A stretch of 64,000 nt of DNA, taken from assembly GCF_000004075.3 (NCBI RefSeq), contig NC_026658.2, positions 310,001-374,000 on the forward strand, in the 5' to 3' direction. The DNA is from Cucumis sativus (Eukaryota > Streptophyta > Magnoliopsida > Cucurbitales > Cucurbitaceae). A model generated the notes under the pieces. It worked only from the letters and a program-made list of their open reading frames with translations, ran no database searches and had not been told where the DNA came from. Below are positions 10,640-21,462 of this stretch, in pieces (the first letter of the stretch is position 1; every line of letters begins with the position of its first letter). The position numbers were made by a program, and so were the translations under genes.

Positions 10640-13600
10640 ATGGCTCAATCCAAGTCCAAATCGGTTCTCCTCCTCTGCGGCGACTTCATGGAAGACTATG
10701 AGGTCACTTCCTTCTTCTTTTCTGCATTTTCACTTTCAGATTTTTCTTCAATCTTCTTCTTTTCCCATCTTTTTATATGTACGGTACCGTTATAAACCCA
10801 ACCCATTATCCAAATTTTGGTTAACTTTTTTATTTCGATTGCAGGCGATGGTCCCATTTCAAGCGCTAATGGCGTATGGGGTTTCTGTGGATGCTGTTTG
10901 TCCGGGGAAGAAAGCTGGCGATATCTGTCGGACCGCCATTCATGAGTTGTTGGGTCATCAGGTCTCTTGTTCTCTTTATTTGTTCCATTAGTTTTGAACT
11001 TTAGGCTGTTATGAATTAGTCCATGAAGTTCAGTAGATAAAAATTTAGTCAACGATTTAGTCATTGACAAATGCTGCCAAGAATTAATGGGAGCTTTTTT
11101 TTAGATCTATTGGTTGATTAGAAACTGTACGTGTTTTGAAATAAAGACATGGGTATGTAATAAAAATTGGAACTTTGTTTTGATGAGATTTGTTAGGATA
11201 GAAACAAAAAATTTACTAATTTGAGACTACAAGGACTAAATTGTTAAATACAGAAATTAAATTGTAAACTACCTAAGTTCATGGATTAAATTGTTACTAA
11301 CTGAAGTTTAGAGACTCATTCTTTAGAAACTGAAGTTCAAGGACTAGATTGTTGCTTTAACCTTTAAATTTCATTTGTGTTTATTAAAGACTTATTCAGA
11401 ATCTCGTGGGCATAATTTTGCACTGAATGCAACGTTTGATGAAATCGATTTTGACAAATATGATGGGTTGGTGATCCCTGGAGGACGAGCGCCAGAATAC
11501 CTGGCTATAAATAGTTCAGTGCAGAGTTTGGTGAGAAAATTTTCAGAGTCTGGGAAGCCAATTGCATCTGTTTGCCATGGACAGTTGATTTTAGCAGCTG
11601 CAGGGTTGGTTAGAGGTCGGAAGTGTACAGCATACTCACCTGTGGGACCTGTCCTGGCTGCTGCTGGTGCTTCTTGGATTGAGCCAGAAAGTTTGGCAGC
11701 GTGTGTTATTGATGGTAACTTAATCACTGCTGCCACGTATGAGAGTCATCCTCAGTACATTCAGCTTTTTGTCAAGGCACTTGGAGGAAACGTCAGTGGA
11801 TCAGATAAAAGAATTCTATTCCTTTGTGGGGTAAGCTTAATTTTCATGACAAACTTACTAACATGTGGTGTTCTGTGCATTTATTTATTTTATGTAACGC
11901 TCTACTTATTTGATACTGACCTAAACTGTTTCCAACGTGCTTTATGAAAGCTACCATCGTGTATCACAACTGTTCAAGAATTTTCTCACTTCAAAACAAC
12001 AAACATTTTTTTGTAACGCCTGTGAGGGTATGAGTATCTAGGTCAACTTACATGTAACTTGGCTAATTCTATCCCAGGAGACAATTTCTTGCCCCTAGGA
12101 CATTTTGTTGTCAAGGAACACTTGAAATTTTACTATACTACTAGGTGGATAGTATGAGATTTCAACCTCTTCCCCAAAGCTTCCTTACTTTTTCCCCCTG
12201 ATGGCGCTAGGCCAGCCTTGCAACAACAAACTTTTAAGTTTTAACCTCACTATCTTTCCAAATTTTTAAATGCATAACTTATTCTTAAATCATCAATTCA
12301 ACCCAAAAGCTTAAGTTGATAGATGAATGTGAATTTAATTATATATCATAACACTCCCCTCACTTGTGGACTTGAAATATAAAGAAATGTCAAACAAGTG
12401 GAAATTAACATTAATTGGAGAGGAAACAACAATGCAAGAGACTTGAGCAGAGGACTTTCCACGACCACCTGCTTTCATACTATTGTATTATTTCATAACA
12501 GAAATAGAGTTCTGAATGTTGTAATTCTCATGGGACTTGCCCTCCAGCTACCCACTGTTGTCTATCTCTTGGGATGTTGTAATTTATTCGTATACCCATC
12601 TTAATTTGGAATTTTGAGCAACTTTATCATTTATGAGCGAGCGTCATGGTCATTACATTATTATGTTAGTTCTTAGCAGGCAAAGCCCGTTTATGGGTTT
12701 CTGGCCGTTTTAAAGTCATTTCCTGGTTTTTTTGCAACAATTTGAAGGGATATCTTTGTTTGTTTTAATTCTCTCAAGAATAATACTTAAGACATGGGTT
12801 TCTCATGGCTAATATTAGCAACCTTGCTTCTTTATGTTTTTCAATTTCAGGATTACATGGAGGACTACGAGATAACTGTTCCGTTTCAATCCTTTCAAGC
12901 TCTTGGTTGCCATGTTGATGGAGTTTGTCCCAATAAAAAGGCTGGCGATACCTGTCCAACTGCCGTCCATGATTTTGAAGGTGATCAAACTTACTCGGAG
13001 AAGCCAGGCCATAGTTTTACGCTAACTGCTGATTTTGAAGGCTTGGATGCATCAAGTTATGATGCCCTTGTAATCCCTGGTGGTCGAGCACCAGAATATT
13101 TGGCCCTGAATCCGCAAGTTATTGCAATTGTTAAGGAGTTTATGGAGGCTAAGAAGCCAGTTGCTTCTATCTGCCATGGACAACAGGTCTTATCTGCTGC
13201 CGGAGTTCTTCAGGTATTGACATGATACTACATGAAATGTTTGTAAAATTTTAAATGTTGATTTCTTTTTACTTGTTGCGCATAATGCACCTGCATACAT
13301 CCATCCACTCAGGCACTCACTGTGTTAGAAAAGGCTGAAGATTTTTGTTGTTTATTTTAGTTGCATTGGAATGGGGAGTGTCGAACTACAAACTTCATAG
13401 TCACTAGCACGTATTGGATGCCTGTTGAGTGTTGCTAGAACTCTTCTCCTTTGCTTCACAGACTCAACTAGGAGGAAATAATTTAGGGTGGTTTTGTTAT
13501 AGTACAATGTAATTGGTTGGTATATAGGAAATTGTGAGATGAATGAATGGAGAAAAATGGAGAATTTGAAGGAGGGAGGGAGGGATATTATAACTATATA

Positions 13601-14176
13601 AAGTTTATAGAGTTCCATTCCAATTGATTGATTAATTCAATTGTGTAAGCTTTGGAGGATATATTTTAAGTCATCATCTGCATTAGGGAGCATTAAACAA
13701 TTCCTTTCATTTTCCTCTACTCTACAATAACCATTATCAAATTCATCTAGAACGCTGTTAATTTCTGTGTACATAGAAAACTAGCTAAAAATTAGAAACT
13801 TAGGAAAAGGATTCTAATTGGGGAGATGAGGAGATAAAAGCGTTCCACCTAGAGGTTTTGAACCAAAAACCTCCTCCAAGGGATGACATGCTCTAAAACA
13901 AACTAGTTACCCCTGTGAAACAGAGACCACATGTTTTTAATACGTTCCTGTTTATTTTCAATGATTCATACTTTTGTCAATGTATAGGGGAGGAAATGCA
14001 CCGCTTACCCAGCCGTGAAACTGAATGTGGAATTGTCTGGAGCAACATGGGTGGAACCTGATCCAATTGACCGGTGCTTTACCGACGGTAACCTTGTTAC
14101 TGGAGCAGCTTGGCCTGGCCATCCTCAGTTCATTTCGCAGTTGATGACACTTTTGGGTATCCAAGTGACATTTTGA
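10640..14176 (+). CDS. DJ1D: DJ-1 homologue D, two-domain DJ-1/PfpI protein (glyoxalase III type)
   Basis: Five exons: 10640-10702, 10845-10961, 11390-11830, 12851-13213, 13988-14176. All joins are in phase 0, for 391 codons and 390 residues, close to the 392 I remember for Arabidopsis DJ-1d. The protein is a head-to-tail duplication of the DJ-1/PfpI fold. Repeat 1 spans about 1-200 and repeat 2 about 202-390. Each has the conserved acidic MEDYE near its start (Glu18 in repeat 1), GGRAPEYLA, and a nucleophile elbow CHGQ: Cys122 in repeat 1, and the same ASICHGQQ block in repeat 2. Both active sites therefore look complete. The family converts methylglyoxal and glyoxal to hydroxy acids without glutathione, and removes early glycation products. 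The start at 10640 gives [15 protein letters not shown], the expected N-terminus. Intron positions are not shared between the two repeats. Confidence 0.94.
12290..12500. repeat. Relic of a dispersed element, perhaps TRIM-like, in DJ1D intron 3
   Basis: The stretch 'aaaagcttaagttgatagatgaa...' followed by '...cactcccctcacttgtgg...' and '...attaattggagaggaaac...' resembles a short repeat I recall in many dicot genomes, where it ends near a tRNA-iMet-like 'ctctgatacca' primer site. Here that site would be the degraded 'ctttcatacta' near 12473. A second copy with the same blocks lies at about 61410-61610. Confidence 0.4.
13840..13930 (-). repeat. tRNA-derived SINE-like fragment in DJ1D intron 4
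   Basis: On the minus strand there is a box B-like GGTTCAAAACC (13854-13864) and, about 35 bases upstream, a box A-like TAGTTTGTTTTAGAGC (13890-13905). The spacing and order are those of an RNA polymerase III internal promoter. No full tRNA cloverleaf forms. Confidence 0.35.
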
Positions 14177-16147
14177 TCATAGCTTAACCAGAAGAGTTCA
14201 CGTTGAACTTACTACAAGAGCATGTCTGAATAAACACAATAAAAAGAAAGCAATAAATGTAGCATAATGTTTTATGTTTTGGATACGCCAACACCCTGTA
14301 TTTTTCTTTTCCTGGAAATGTTGTGTTTTAGCTTATACAAATGTTAATGTTTTGGAAATCTCTACCCTTGTCTTAGTTTTCAATGCAACTCAGACGTCAA
14401 TAACTAATCCGTCCATCGTCTAGTGGTCTTGAAAATAAAATGTAGTAAGGTTCGATAATAGTCTGTTAGAATAGTCGATGGGCATGTGAGTTGGCTGCAA
14501 AGTCTTTCCTAATATTAATCTATTCTCACGTGGTAATAAAAAAAGATTGATATAAGATATGGATTTGAATTGATAACTTGTTTTCTGGATTTAGAAATTA
14601 GTATACATATATATGATCTAGGAAGCCATCGCTGACATTTTCCCCAAGTCTTTACTTGTTATTACATTTGAATAAATGCTTAATTGTTTGGGCCTTCAAG
14701 AAAATTAATAACCACATCTGTTTGTAACTAGATACACTCATGTATGAATGCAATCTCAACAATAGAGGGGTGATTTTTCAAATTCACTTTACAAAATATG
14801 TTTATATCATGAAAATTAAAAATTTAAATAGAATAAGTATATAGTTTATATATCATTGAGACACCCCTATTCTACTATTCTAGTGTAGGCAGTGTAACAC
14901 GTCGAATCGATTTATCCCTTGCCAACCTTTATAATAAATTTACGGTATCAAATATTTATAAAATACAGTAGTATCGACCATTTCAATTTACTTAAATTTA
15001 TTACTAGAAAAACATAGCTAATATGTGAATTAGATTGCCTAATGACGTTCTTCTCTTTTCCACGCTTTTTTCACTTAGCCTCGTCTTGTGTCAGCGATGT
15101 CAATCCCAGCCTAATATCACTGTGCAATAAAACTTTGTTGCGCTTTTAAAAGTTAGTAGGGTTGTATATTAACATAATCAAAACACATGCACCATAACAT
15201 AAGCATATATTTCAAGAAGTTTATGTGTTCACTACCTCTCTCTAGGTTGGTCACTATTTCTATTATATTACTTGATAATTAAATGGATGGTTGCACATTG
15301 CCTCTTATTTGTGTCTCTGATTACCACATTGATTATGTACATTTGGGTTGGATAGTTGTTCTCTATCAAACAGAATCCAACTGTCCATGGCCAACCAATA
15401 TCAGTTACTATTTTGGGAGGAAAAGATATTACATTGTTCGATGATGTATTTTTGGGGTTTCTTCCATTAAGATGTGTGTCAATTGGCATCATATACTAGA
15501 AGGAGGGACTTCATGCAATAAGATATCCATTTAGATGGATGTCCATATGAAAAGAAAAATACTTTAGTTTGCCTCCATTTCTTTTCTTTTCGTTTTTTTA
15601 ATCAGTATAACAAATGTGATCAAGATGGGAGATCGAACTCATGGTTGGAGTTAAACAAAAACCAAATAATTGGTTTGAAATCAAACAAAACAAAGAAGAA
15701 GAGTGATTCGAAGATGGAAAGAGGAAATTGATCAAGGACCCCATTTGTAATAATAATAAATGAGAGAGAGAGATAGAGAGAGGGTGATTAGGTAAGTAGC
15801 TAGAAGGCATATACATAGAGTTGTGGGTGAAACAAGGCAGTTTTCAAACATGTCTGCTACCCTTTGTCTTGTCTAGAGAGTCGTAGTAGGCCAATTGCCT
15901 AATCTTTTTTTTTTTTTTTGTGTAGCATATTCTTCTCAAACCCCATTGAGCCCCATCAATACCTTCACCTCCATATGCACAATGCATGTGCCATTTATCT
16001 TCTTATGTTTTCTAGCTTTTACTTCATATATATTATTTGCTTGTACCAAACCAATGTAACATTCATACCATATAATAGTTGGTAATACCCTAAATCCTCC
16101 AATTACTTGATTTGAATAATAATTTTTAGAACTATGAAATCGTTATA
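14177..16147. other. Intergenic region between DJ1D and the copia element
   Basis: About 2 kb, AT-rich, no credible gene. A possible SINE-like promoter pair (box A about 14419, box B GGTTCGATA at 14449) lies just past the DJ1D 3' end. A GA-rich tract (about 15756-15783) and a T-run (15906-15920) are simple sequence. Confidence 0.5.
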
Positions 16148-16152
16148 GTTAT
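16148..16152. repeat. Target site duplication, left copy (GTTAT)
   Basis: GTTAT directly precedes the left LTR and is repeated right after the right LTR at 21458-21462. A 5-bp duplication is standard for copia integrases. Confidence 0.85.
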
Positions 16153-16308
16153 TGTGAAAGTATATTCTGAAGAATATTCTCTTGATATTTTTGATTGACC
16201 AAAGGGAGTGTATTTATACAAGGTTAATTACCCAAATAAACTAAACCTACTTTATTTACATTAATAACATTACCCAAAATAACTAAGCCTACTTTATTTA
16301 CATTAATA
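16153..16308 (-). repeat. 3' LTR of copia element (left on plus strand)
   Basis: 156 bp, 154 of 156 identical to the LTR at 21302-21457. The differences are 16267 (A versus T) and 16287 (G versus A). Within the LTR the unit 'cctactttatttacattaat' occurs twice. It is the 3' LTR because the polypurine tract adjoins it on the inside. Confidence 0.95.
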
Positions 16309-16325
16309 CCCTCCCTCAAACTCAA
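16309..16325 (-). other. Polypurine tract of copia element
   Basis: TTGAGTTTGAGGGAGGG on the minus strand lies immediately inside the 3' LTR, where the plus-strand primer for reverse transcription is expected. Confidence 0.85.
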
Positions 16326-16379
16326 GGTGGTAGAGTAGCGATCAACTTGAGTTTGGTAAGTAAGTGACAAAATCGATTT

Positions 16380-19300
16380 AGATGGCAAGGCTTTTGGTGA
16401 AGATATCCGCAGGTTTGTTCAATAGTAGAAAACAGAACGTAAGAGGAGGGTGTTGCTTAAGAGGTGGTGACGAACAAAGTGACAGTCATTTTCAATGTGT
16501 TTTGTACGTTCATGAAACACATCATTGTGAGCAATCTGAATGGCACTACGATTGTCACAATGGAGGAGGGTAGGACCCTGTTGAGGGACACTCCATATCG
16601 GCAAGGAGCCACCGAAGCCCATATAAGTTCAGCTGTAGCATCAGCCAGAGCACGATATTCAGATTCCGTACTGGAACGAGATATAACACTTTGTTTCTTA
16701 CTACGCCATGAGATGAGAGAATCACCTAAGTAAAAACAGTATCCTGTAGTGGATCGTCGATCAGTAGGATCCCCCGCCCAATCAGCATCAGAATATCCCG
16801 ACAACACAAGGGAAGACTGAGATGAGAATTGAAGACCATGTCCCAAGGTGCCTTTGACATAGCGAAGTATGCGTAGAACAGCAGTGAAATGAATTGTTCA
16901 AGGAGCATCCATAAATTGACTGACAATATGAACAGCATATGCAATATCTGGGCGAGTTACTGTTAGATATATAAGACTGCCAACAAGTTGCCGATACAAG
17001 CTTGCATCGTCAAGAGGAACACCATCAAACGGAGTTAGATGGACATGAGGATCTAACGGTGTTGAAAGATGTGGTGGAGTCTGTAATTCCTGAGCGTGCT
17101 ATTAGATCAGATGCATATATTCGCTTGAGATAACAGATAACCATCTGAACGGTGAGAGACTTCAAGACCGAGAAAGTAATTGAGAGATCCAAGGTCTTTC
17201 ATCTCAAAATGTTGACCAAGATATTGTTGTAGGTCGGATATGGCCTGTTGATCATTACCAGTAATAATCATATCATCAACATAAAGAAGGAGAAGAACAA
17301 TACCATGAGTTGTCTGTCGTGTAAAAAGCAGTCGTGGCGCTGTGAGAGCTGGAGGTAAATCCAAGTTGAGTAATGGTGGAGCTAAACGTGGCAAACCAAG
17401 CTCGTGGAGCCTGTTTTAGACCGTATAGAGCGCGACGAAGGAGACACACCTTGTTGGGAGGAGGAGAAGTTCCCTGAGGTGGCTTCATATACACTTCTTC
17501 AGATAGGTTGCCGTTAAGAAATGCATTTTTGACATCCATCTGAAAAAGAGGCCACTGTTTGGCAGCAGCAACAGCTAACAAGCTGCGAACAGATGTCATC
17601 CGGGCAACAGGGGCAAATGTTTCTTCATAGTCAATCCCATATTCTTGTGAGTATCCTTTTGCAACAAGCCGAGCTTTATAACGTTCAATAGTTCCATCAG
17701 AGTGAGTTTTGATTTTGTAAATCCATTTGCAACCAATGGGTCTTTTACCGGGAGGTAAATCAACATAGTCCCAAGTGTGCGTCTTTTCAAGAGCCTGTAA
17801 TTCTTCATCCATTGCTTTCTGCCATACTGGGTTAATACTGGCCTCTTGATAAGAGGTGGGTTCAACAAGGGAAACAATGGTAGAAAAACAATGGTAATCA
17901 GTGAGATGAGGGGGAGGTTCTCTTACCCTGGTAGAGCGACGAAGAGGAGTAGCAGGTGGCGATTCAGGAACATCATCGGAGACAGACGGTGGATCCAGAT
18001 TTGCAGTAGCAGGTGAAGATTGTGCAAGCTCAGTATCCAAGGTGGGTTCAGAGAGAGGAAAAAGGTCAACAGATGTGTTTGTAAAGAAAGATTGAGGACT
18101 AGAGAAGGAGGTGTGGAAGGAGGACAAACGAGAGAACATAGTGTGTTCCCAAAAAGTGACATGCCGAGATATCCGGAGTCGGTTGGAAAGAGGGTCCCAA
18201 CAACGAAATCCTTTGTGTTCGGTGCCATAGCCAAGGAAGCAACAGAGACGGGCACGTGGTTCAAGTTTATTGTGTTCATGAGGATGTAACAGAACGAAGC
18301 AGGCACTACCAAAAACTTTGAGTTTAGAATAGTCGGGAGAAATACCATATAGTTTTTCGAACGGAGAGGTATTTTGAAGGACAGAGGAAGGGAGACGATT
18401 GATTGTATATACTGATGTAAGGGCAGCTTCACCCCAGAATTTTTCTGGACAAGAGGCAGAAAGAAGGAGGGCACGTACTGAGTCAAGAATGTGACGATGT
18501 TTGCGCTCAGCACGTCCATTTTGTTGAGAGGTATGAGGGCAAGAGCGCTGAACAATAGTGCCCTGTTGGGAAAGAAAAGAAAGAAGGATGGAATCTTTAT
18601 ATTCCAAAGCATTATCAGTGCGAAGAATTTTGATGGGAGAGGAAAATTGAGTGCGAATCATGTTAGCAAACTCAATATATGTGCGAGATAATTCAGAACG
18701 ATGTTTTAGAAAGTAAATCCATGTAAATCGAGAGTAGTCATCAATGAATAAAACATAGTAGCGATAACCATGAACAGTAGTAATTGGGGCAGGACCCCAA
18801 ATATCAGAATGCACTAAATCAAAAGGTTTATCACAATTAGAGATGGATTGAGAAAAAGATAAGGCAGGTTGTTTAGCAAGTTTGCAATTCAAACAATTAA
18901 AAGGAACAAATTTAGTAAGATTAGTCAAATTGTTAACAGAAATTAAATGACGAAGTTTTTCAGAGGAAGCATGACCAAGACGAAGATGCCACTGATATGT
19001 GTCAGAATCAGTGACCGAAGCAGAGATGGAAGAAGGAGATGAAATCCGAAGTGATGTGAGCTCAAACAATCTTCCCACTTTGCGACCCGTTCCAATCGTC
19101 TGTCCCGTCTGCGGATCCTGAACCTGACAACCATTGGGAGAAAATGAAACATTTAAGCCCAGATCACATAATTGACCAACAGACACTAGATTAAAGGTCA
19201 GGTTAGGAACACAGTAAGTATGGGGAAGATGTACACTGGGAGTATCAATGGTACCAGTATGAGAGATGTTCATACAATTACCATCAGCAGCATAAATAGG

Positions 19301-20326
19301 AGGTAAAGATTTTGTAGGGCTAGAAGTAGACATAAGAGAAGAGTCAGAGGTCATATGATTACAACAGGCAGAATCAAGAAGCCATCGATTACCTGATGAA
19401 ACAGCCAGAGCGGAGGATGATGAAATTAGTTGATTCAATAAGCTCTGAAGATCACTTATCTGAATGAGGGATGAATCATCCGAGGTCGCAGCAACAACAG
19501 ATGAGGAACCATGTTTGGTAAAAATTTTCTCTTTTGTGGAAGTGCTAGGAGGTCGGGGTGGTCTGGTAGGGCAGTTATCCAGAATGTGGCCATGTTTATG
19601 GCAGTACCTGCACTCTATTTTAGGACAGTTACTAAATTTGTGACCAGAGAGCTTACAATTCTTACAAAACATATTTGCGGCTCTGTTGGGAGTGTATGTG
19701 CTAGCAAGGACAACATCAGATTGTTTAGTAGAGTTGATGCCAAGACGCTTTTCTTCAAACAGAATTTCTTGAATAGCTGCATCTAATGAGGGTAAGGGAT
19801 TCCGGTGTAGTAAAGCAGCTCTAACAGATTCATATTCTGGACGTAATCCCATAAGGACTTTAATAAGGCGAAGATGATCTTTGCTGATGTTCGCTTGGTC
19901 AAGTTGAGTCCAAATGGGTTGAAGAACTGCCAAATATTCATTAACAGACTGACCAGAATCTTGATTTAGATTTACAAGTGTACTGTGCAGTTGGTAATAA
20001 TGGGCTAAACCAATAGACTTGAAGCGTGTAGACAAAAAATCCCATAATATTTTAGCATCATCAAAGGCATCAAACTGTGCATGTATAGCGGGAATAGAGG
20101 TGTTACCAAGCCAGGTGATAATTTGATGATTTTTACTGTCCCAATCTTCGAGACGTTCAATGAATGTGTTATCCCCTTCCTTTGCAGTTGGTTTGGTGAT
20201 GTCGCCAGTTACAATGCGCCATAGTTTTCTTCCAATAAGAAAACTTTTCATTTGATTTGCCCATGTGATATAATTTGTACCATCAAGTATGGTAGAAATG
20301 GGTCTAAAGATATGGTCTCTCTCCAT
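16380..20326 (-). pseudogene. Copia gag-pol polyprotein, frame-broken
   Basis: One open frame runs from about 20419 (Met at 20326, MERDHIF, is the likely start) to 17276. In order it shows a gag domain, a CCHC knuckle (CRYCHKHGHILDNC), the protease DSA motif, the gag-pre-integrase WHLRLGHAS, integrase with its D-D-E residues (SDIWG, RTDNA, AERKH), and the first half of reverse transcriptase. The frame then breaks near 17335 between AWFATF and the catalytic YVDDM, which is in another frame (about 17107-17394). More breaks follow: near 17110, an in-frame TGA at 16898-16900, and frame changes in RNase H near 16620 and near the end at about 16440. The reverse transcriptase is therefore not translatable as one product, so the copy needs help in trans. 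Described only; no repaired reading is given. Confidence 0.9.
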
Positions 20327-20428
20327 TTTGATTTGGGTTAACAATGCGGATTTTCGGCCGAGTTTTGACTGATTCGTGACTGGATTCAGGGGTGCACGGC
20401 TGGGAACGGAGACAAACAAAAAAAACTT

Positions 20429-20524
20429 GAAGACAAACGGCTGAAAGATTCGTCAGATCTGAAGACAAACGGCTGAAGGATTCGTCAGATCTGAAGACAA
20501 ACGGCTGAAGGATTCGTCAGATCT
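20429..20524. repeat. Three tandem 32-bp repeats in the copia leader
   Basis: The unit starting 'gaagacaaacggctgaa' is present three times, at 20429-20460, 20461-20492 and 20493-20524. Copies 2 and 3 are identical and copy 1 differs by one base. It lies between gag and the GC-rich part of the leader. Confidence 0.92.
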
Positions 20525-21289
20525 GGTGTTGAACCGTGCAGATCTGTCACCAGAGACCGAATCGACAGGAAACCACGATCAGCGTGTAGATCTACAAAAG
20601 ATCTATCGATCTACGAACTTCGAAACATCGACAGAGTGGAAGACGGAGCTAGATCTGCGAAAAATGAAATCAAAGAAACTTGGAAAGATAGGGTTTCCAA
20701 CGGAGGCAGATCCGGCTGAGACGGCTGGACAGCGGCGGAAGAGCAATGGCGGCAGCTGCGGAAGGCCTTGCGGTACAGGTTCACGCGGCGGCCTTGGCTT
20801 CAACGGAGACAGAACCGGTTGAGACGGCTGGACAGCGGCGGAAGAGCAATGGCGGCAGCGGCGGAAGGTCTTGCGGTACAGATCTGGACGGCGGCCGCAA
20901 GGTGACGCGTACGGCTGCCTCGCGGATGGGGAGAAATCGGAAGGTGACGCGTACGGCTGCCTCGCGGAAGGAGACGAATCGGAGCGGAAACGGCGCGGCT
21001 GCCTCGCTGATGGAGATGAATCGGAGCGGAAACGGCCACCTGCGATGCCGAGGCTGCTGCGATGCCGAGGCTGCTGCTGATCGGCGCGACGCCGATGTTG
21101 TGGCTGGAGACAGATCGGAGCTGTCTGCGAGGCGCGCGGAAGGGCTGGAGACAGATCGGAGCTGTCTGCGGCGCGATGAGGATGGCGATGACGGAACGGC
21201 TGCGAGGCGCGATGAGGATGACGGAGACGGAGACTTTCACGGGTGGGCGGCGGCGGCGGCGGCGGCGGCGGCTAAGATGAAAAACCCTA
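20525..21289. repeat. GC-rich tandem-repeat leader of the copia element
   Basis: This 0.77-kb block between the primer site and gag is far richer in G and C than everything around it. It is made of layered tandem repeats: two copies of an approximately 103-bp unit ('gacggctggacagcggcgg' at about 20719 and 20822), three copies of an approximately 42-bp unit ('ggctgcctcgc' at about 20913, 20956, 20998), two 18-bp copies of 'tgcgatgccgaggctgc' near 21040-21075, two copies of 'gagacagatcggagctgtct', and a (CGG)n run near 21250. It has few stops on either strand, so long frames arise by composition alone. Confidence 0.85.
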
Positions 21290-21301
21290 GCTCTGATACC
21301 A
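21290..21301 (-). other. Primer binding site, tRNA-iMet type
   Basis: TGGTATCAGAGC on the minus strand abuts the 5' LTR. It is the standard complement to the 3' end of initiator tRNA-Met used by plant copia elements. Confidence 0.93.
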
Positions 21302-21457
21302 TGTGAAAGTATATTCTGAAGAATATTCTCTTGATATTTTTGATTGACCAAAGGGAGTGTATTTATACAAGGTTAATTACCCAAATAAACTAAACCTACT
21401 TTATTTACATTAATATCATTACCCAAAATAACTAAACCTACTTTATTTACATTAATA
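21302..21457 (-). repeat. 5' LTR of copia element (right on plus strand)
   Basis: 156 bp, partner of 16153-16308 with two substitutions. Followed by the GTTAT duplicate at 21458-21462. It should carry the element's own promoter. Confidence 0.95.
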
Positions 21458-21462
21458 GTTAT
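21458..21462. repeat. Target site duplication, right copy (GTTAT)
   Basis: Matches 16148-16152 and closes the copia insertion. Confidence 0.85.

Larger units (their letters stand above)
16153..21457 (-). mobile_element. Ty1/copia LTR retrotransposon, complete but with damaged pol
   Basis: Full-length element of 5.3 kb on the minus strand: 5' LTR 21302-21457, primer site 21290-21301, GC-rich leader about 20429-21289, gag-pol about 20326 down to 16380, polypurine tract 16325-16309, 3' LTR 16153-16308, flanked by GTTAT. Read in element orientation the LTR begins TA and ends CA, a non-canonical form known for some Copia lineages, instead of TG...CA. The domain order (gag, protease, integrase, reverse transcriptase, RNase H) marks it as copia and not gypsy. 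It sits about 2 kb past DJ1D and does not interrupt any gene. Confidence 0.95.

Noticed and set aside
14409-14470. A tRNA gene ('gtccatcgtctagtggtct ... ggttcgata')
   Set aside because: Only box A- and B-like stretches exist; no acceptor stem or anticodon arm forms. Kept only as a SINE-like possibility.
15590-15900. A microRNA or tasiRNA precursor in the GA-rich spacer
   Set aside because: No known mature miRNA sequence recognised and no long clean hairpin by eye; simple repeats explain the look.
16382-16733. Plus-strand frames inside the left part of the copia element
   Set aside because: They are antisense to RNase H coding sequence, which explains the openness.
20746-21306. 186-residue plus-strand open frame rich in Ala, Arg, Gly, with a 183-residue frame opposite it
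   Set aside because: Both lie in the GC-rich tandem-repeat leader of the copia element, where stops are rare by composition. No domain, and the repeats translate in several frames.
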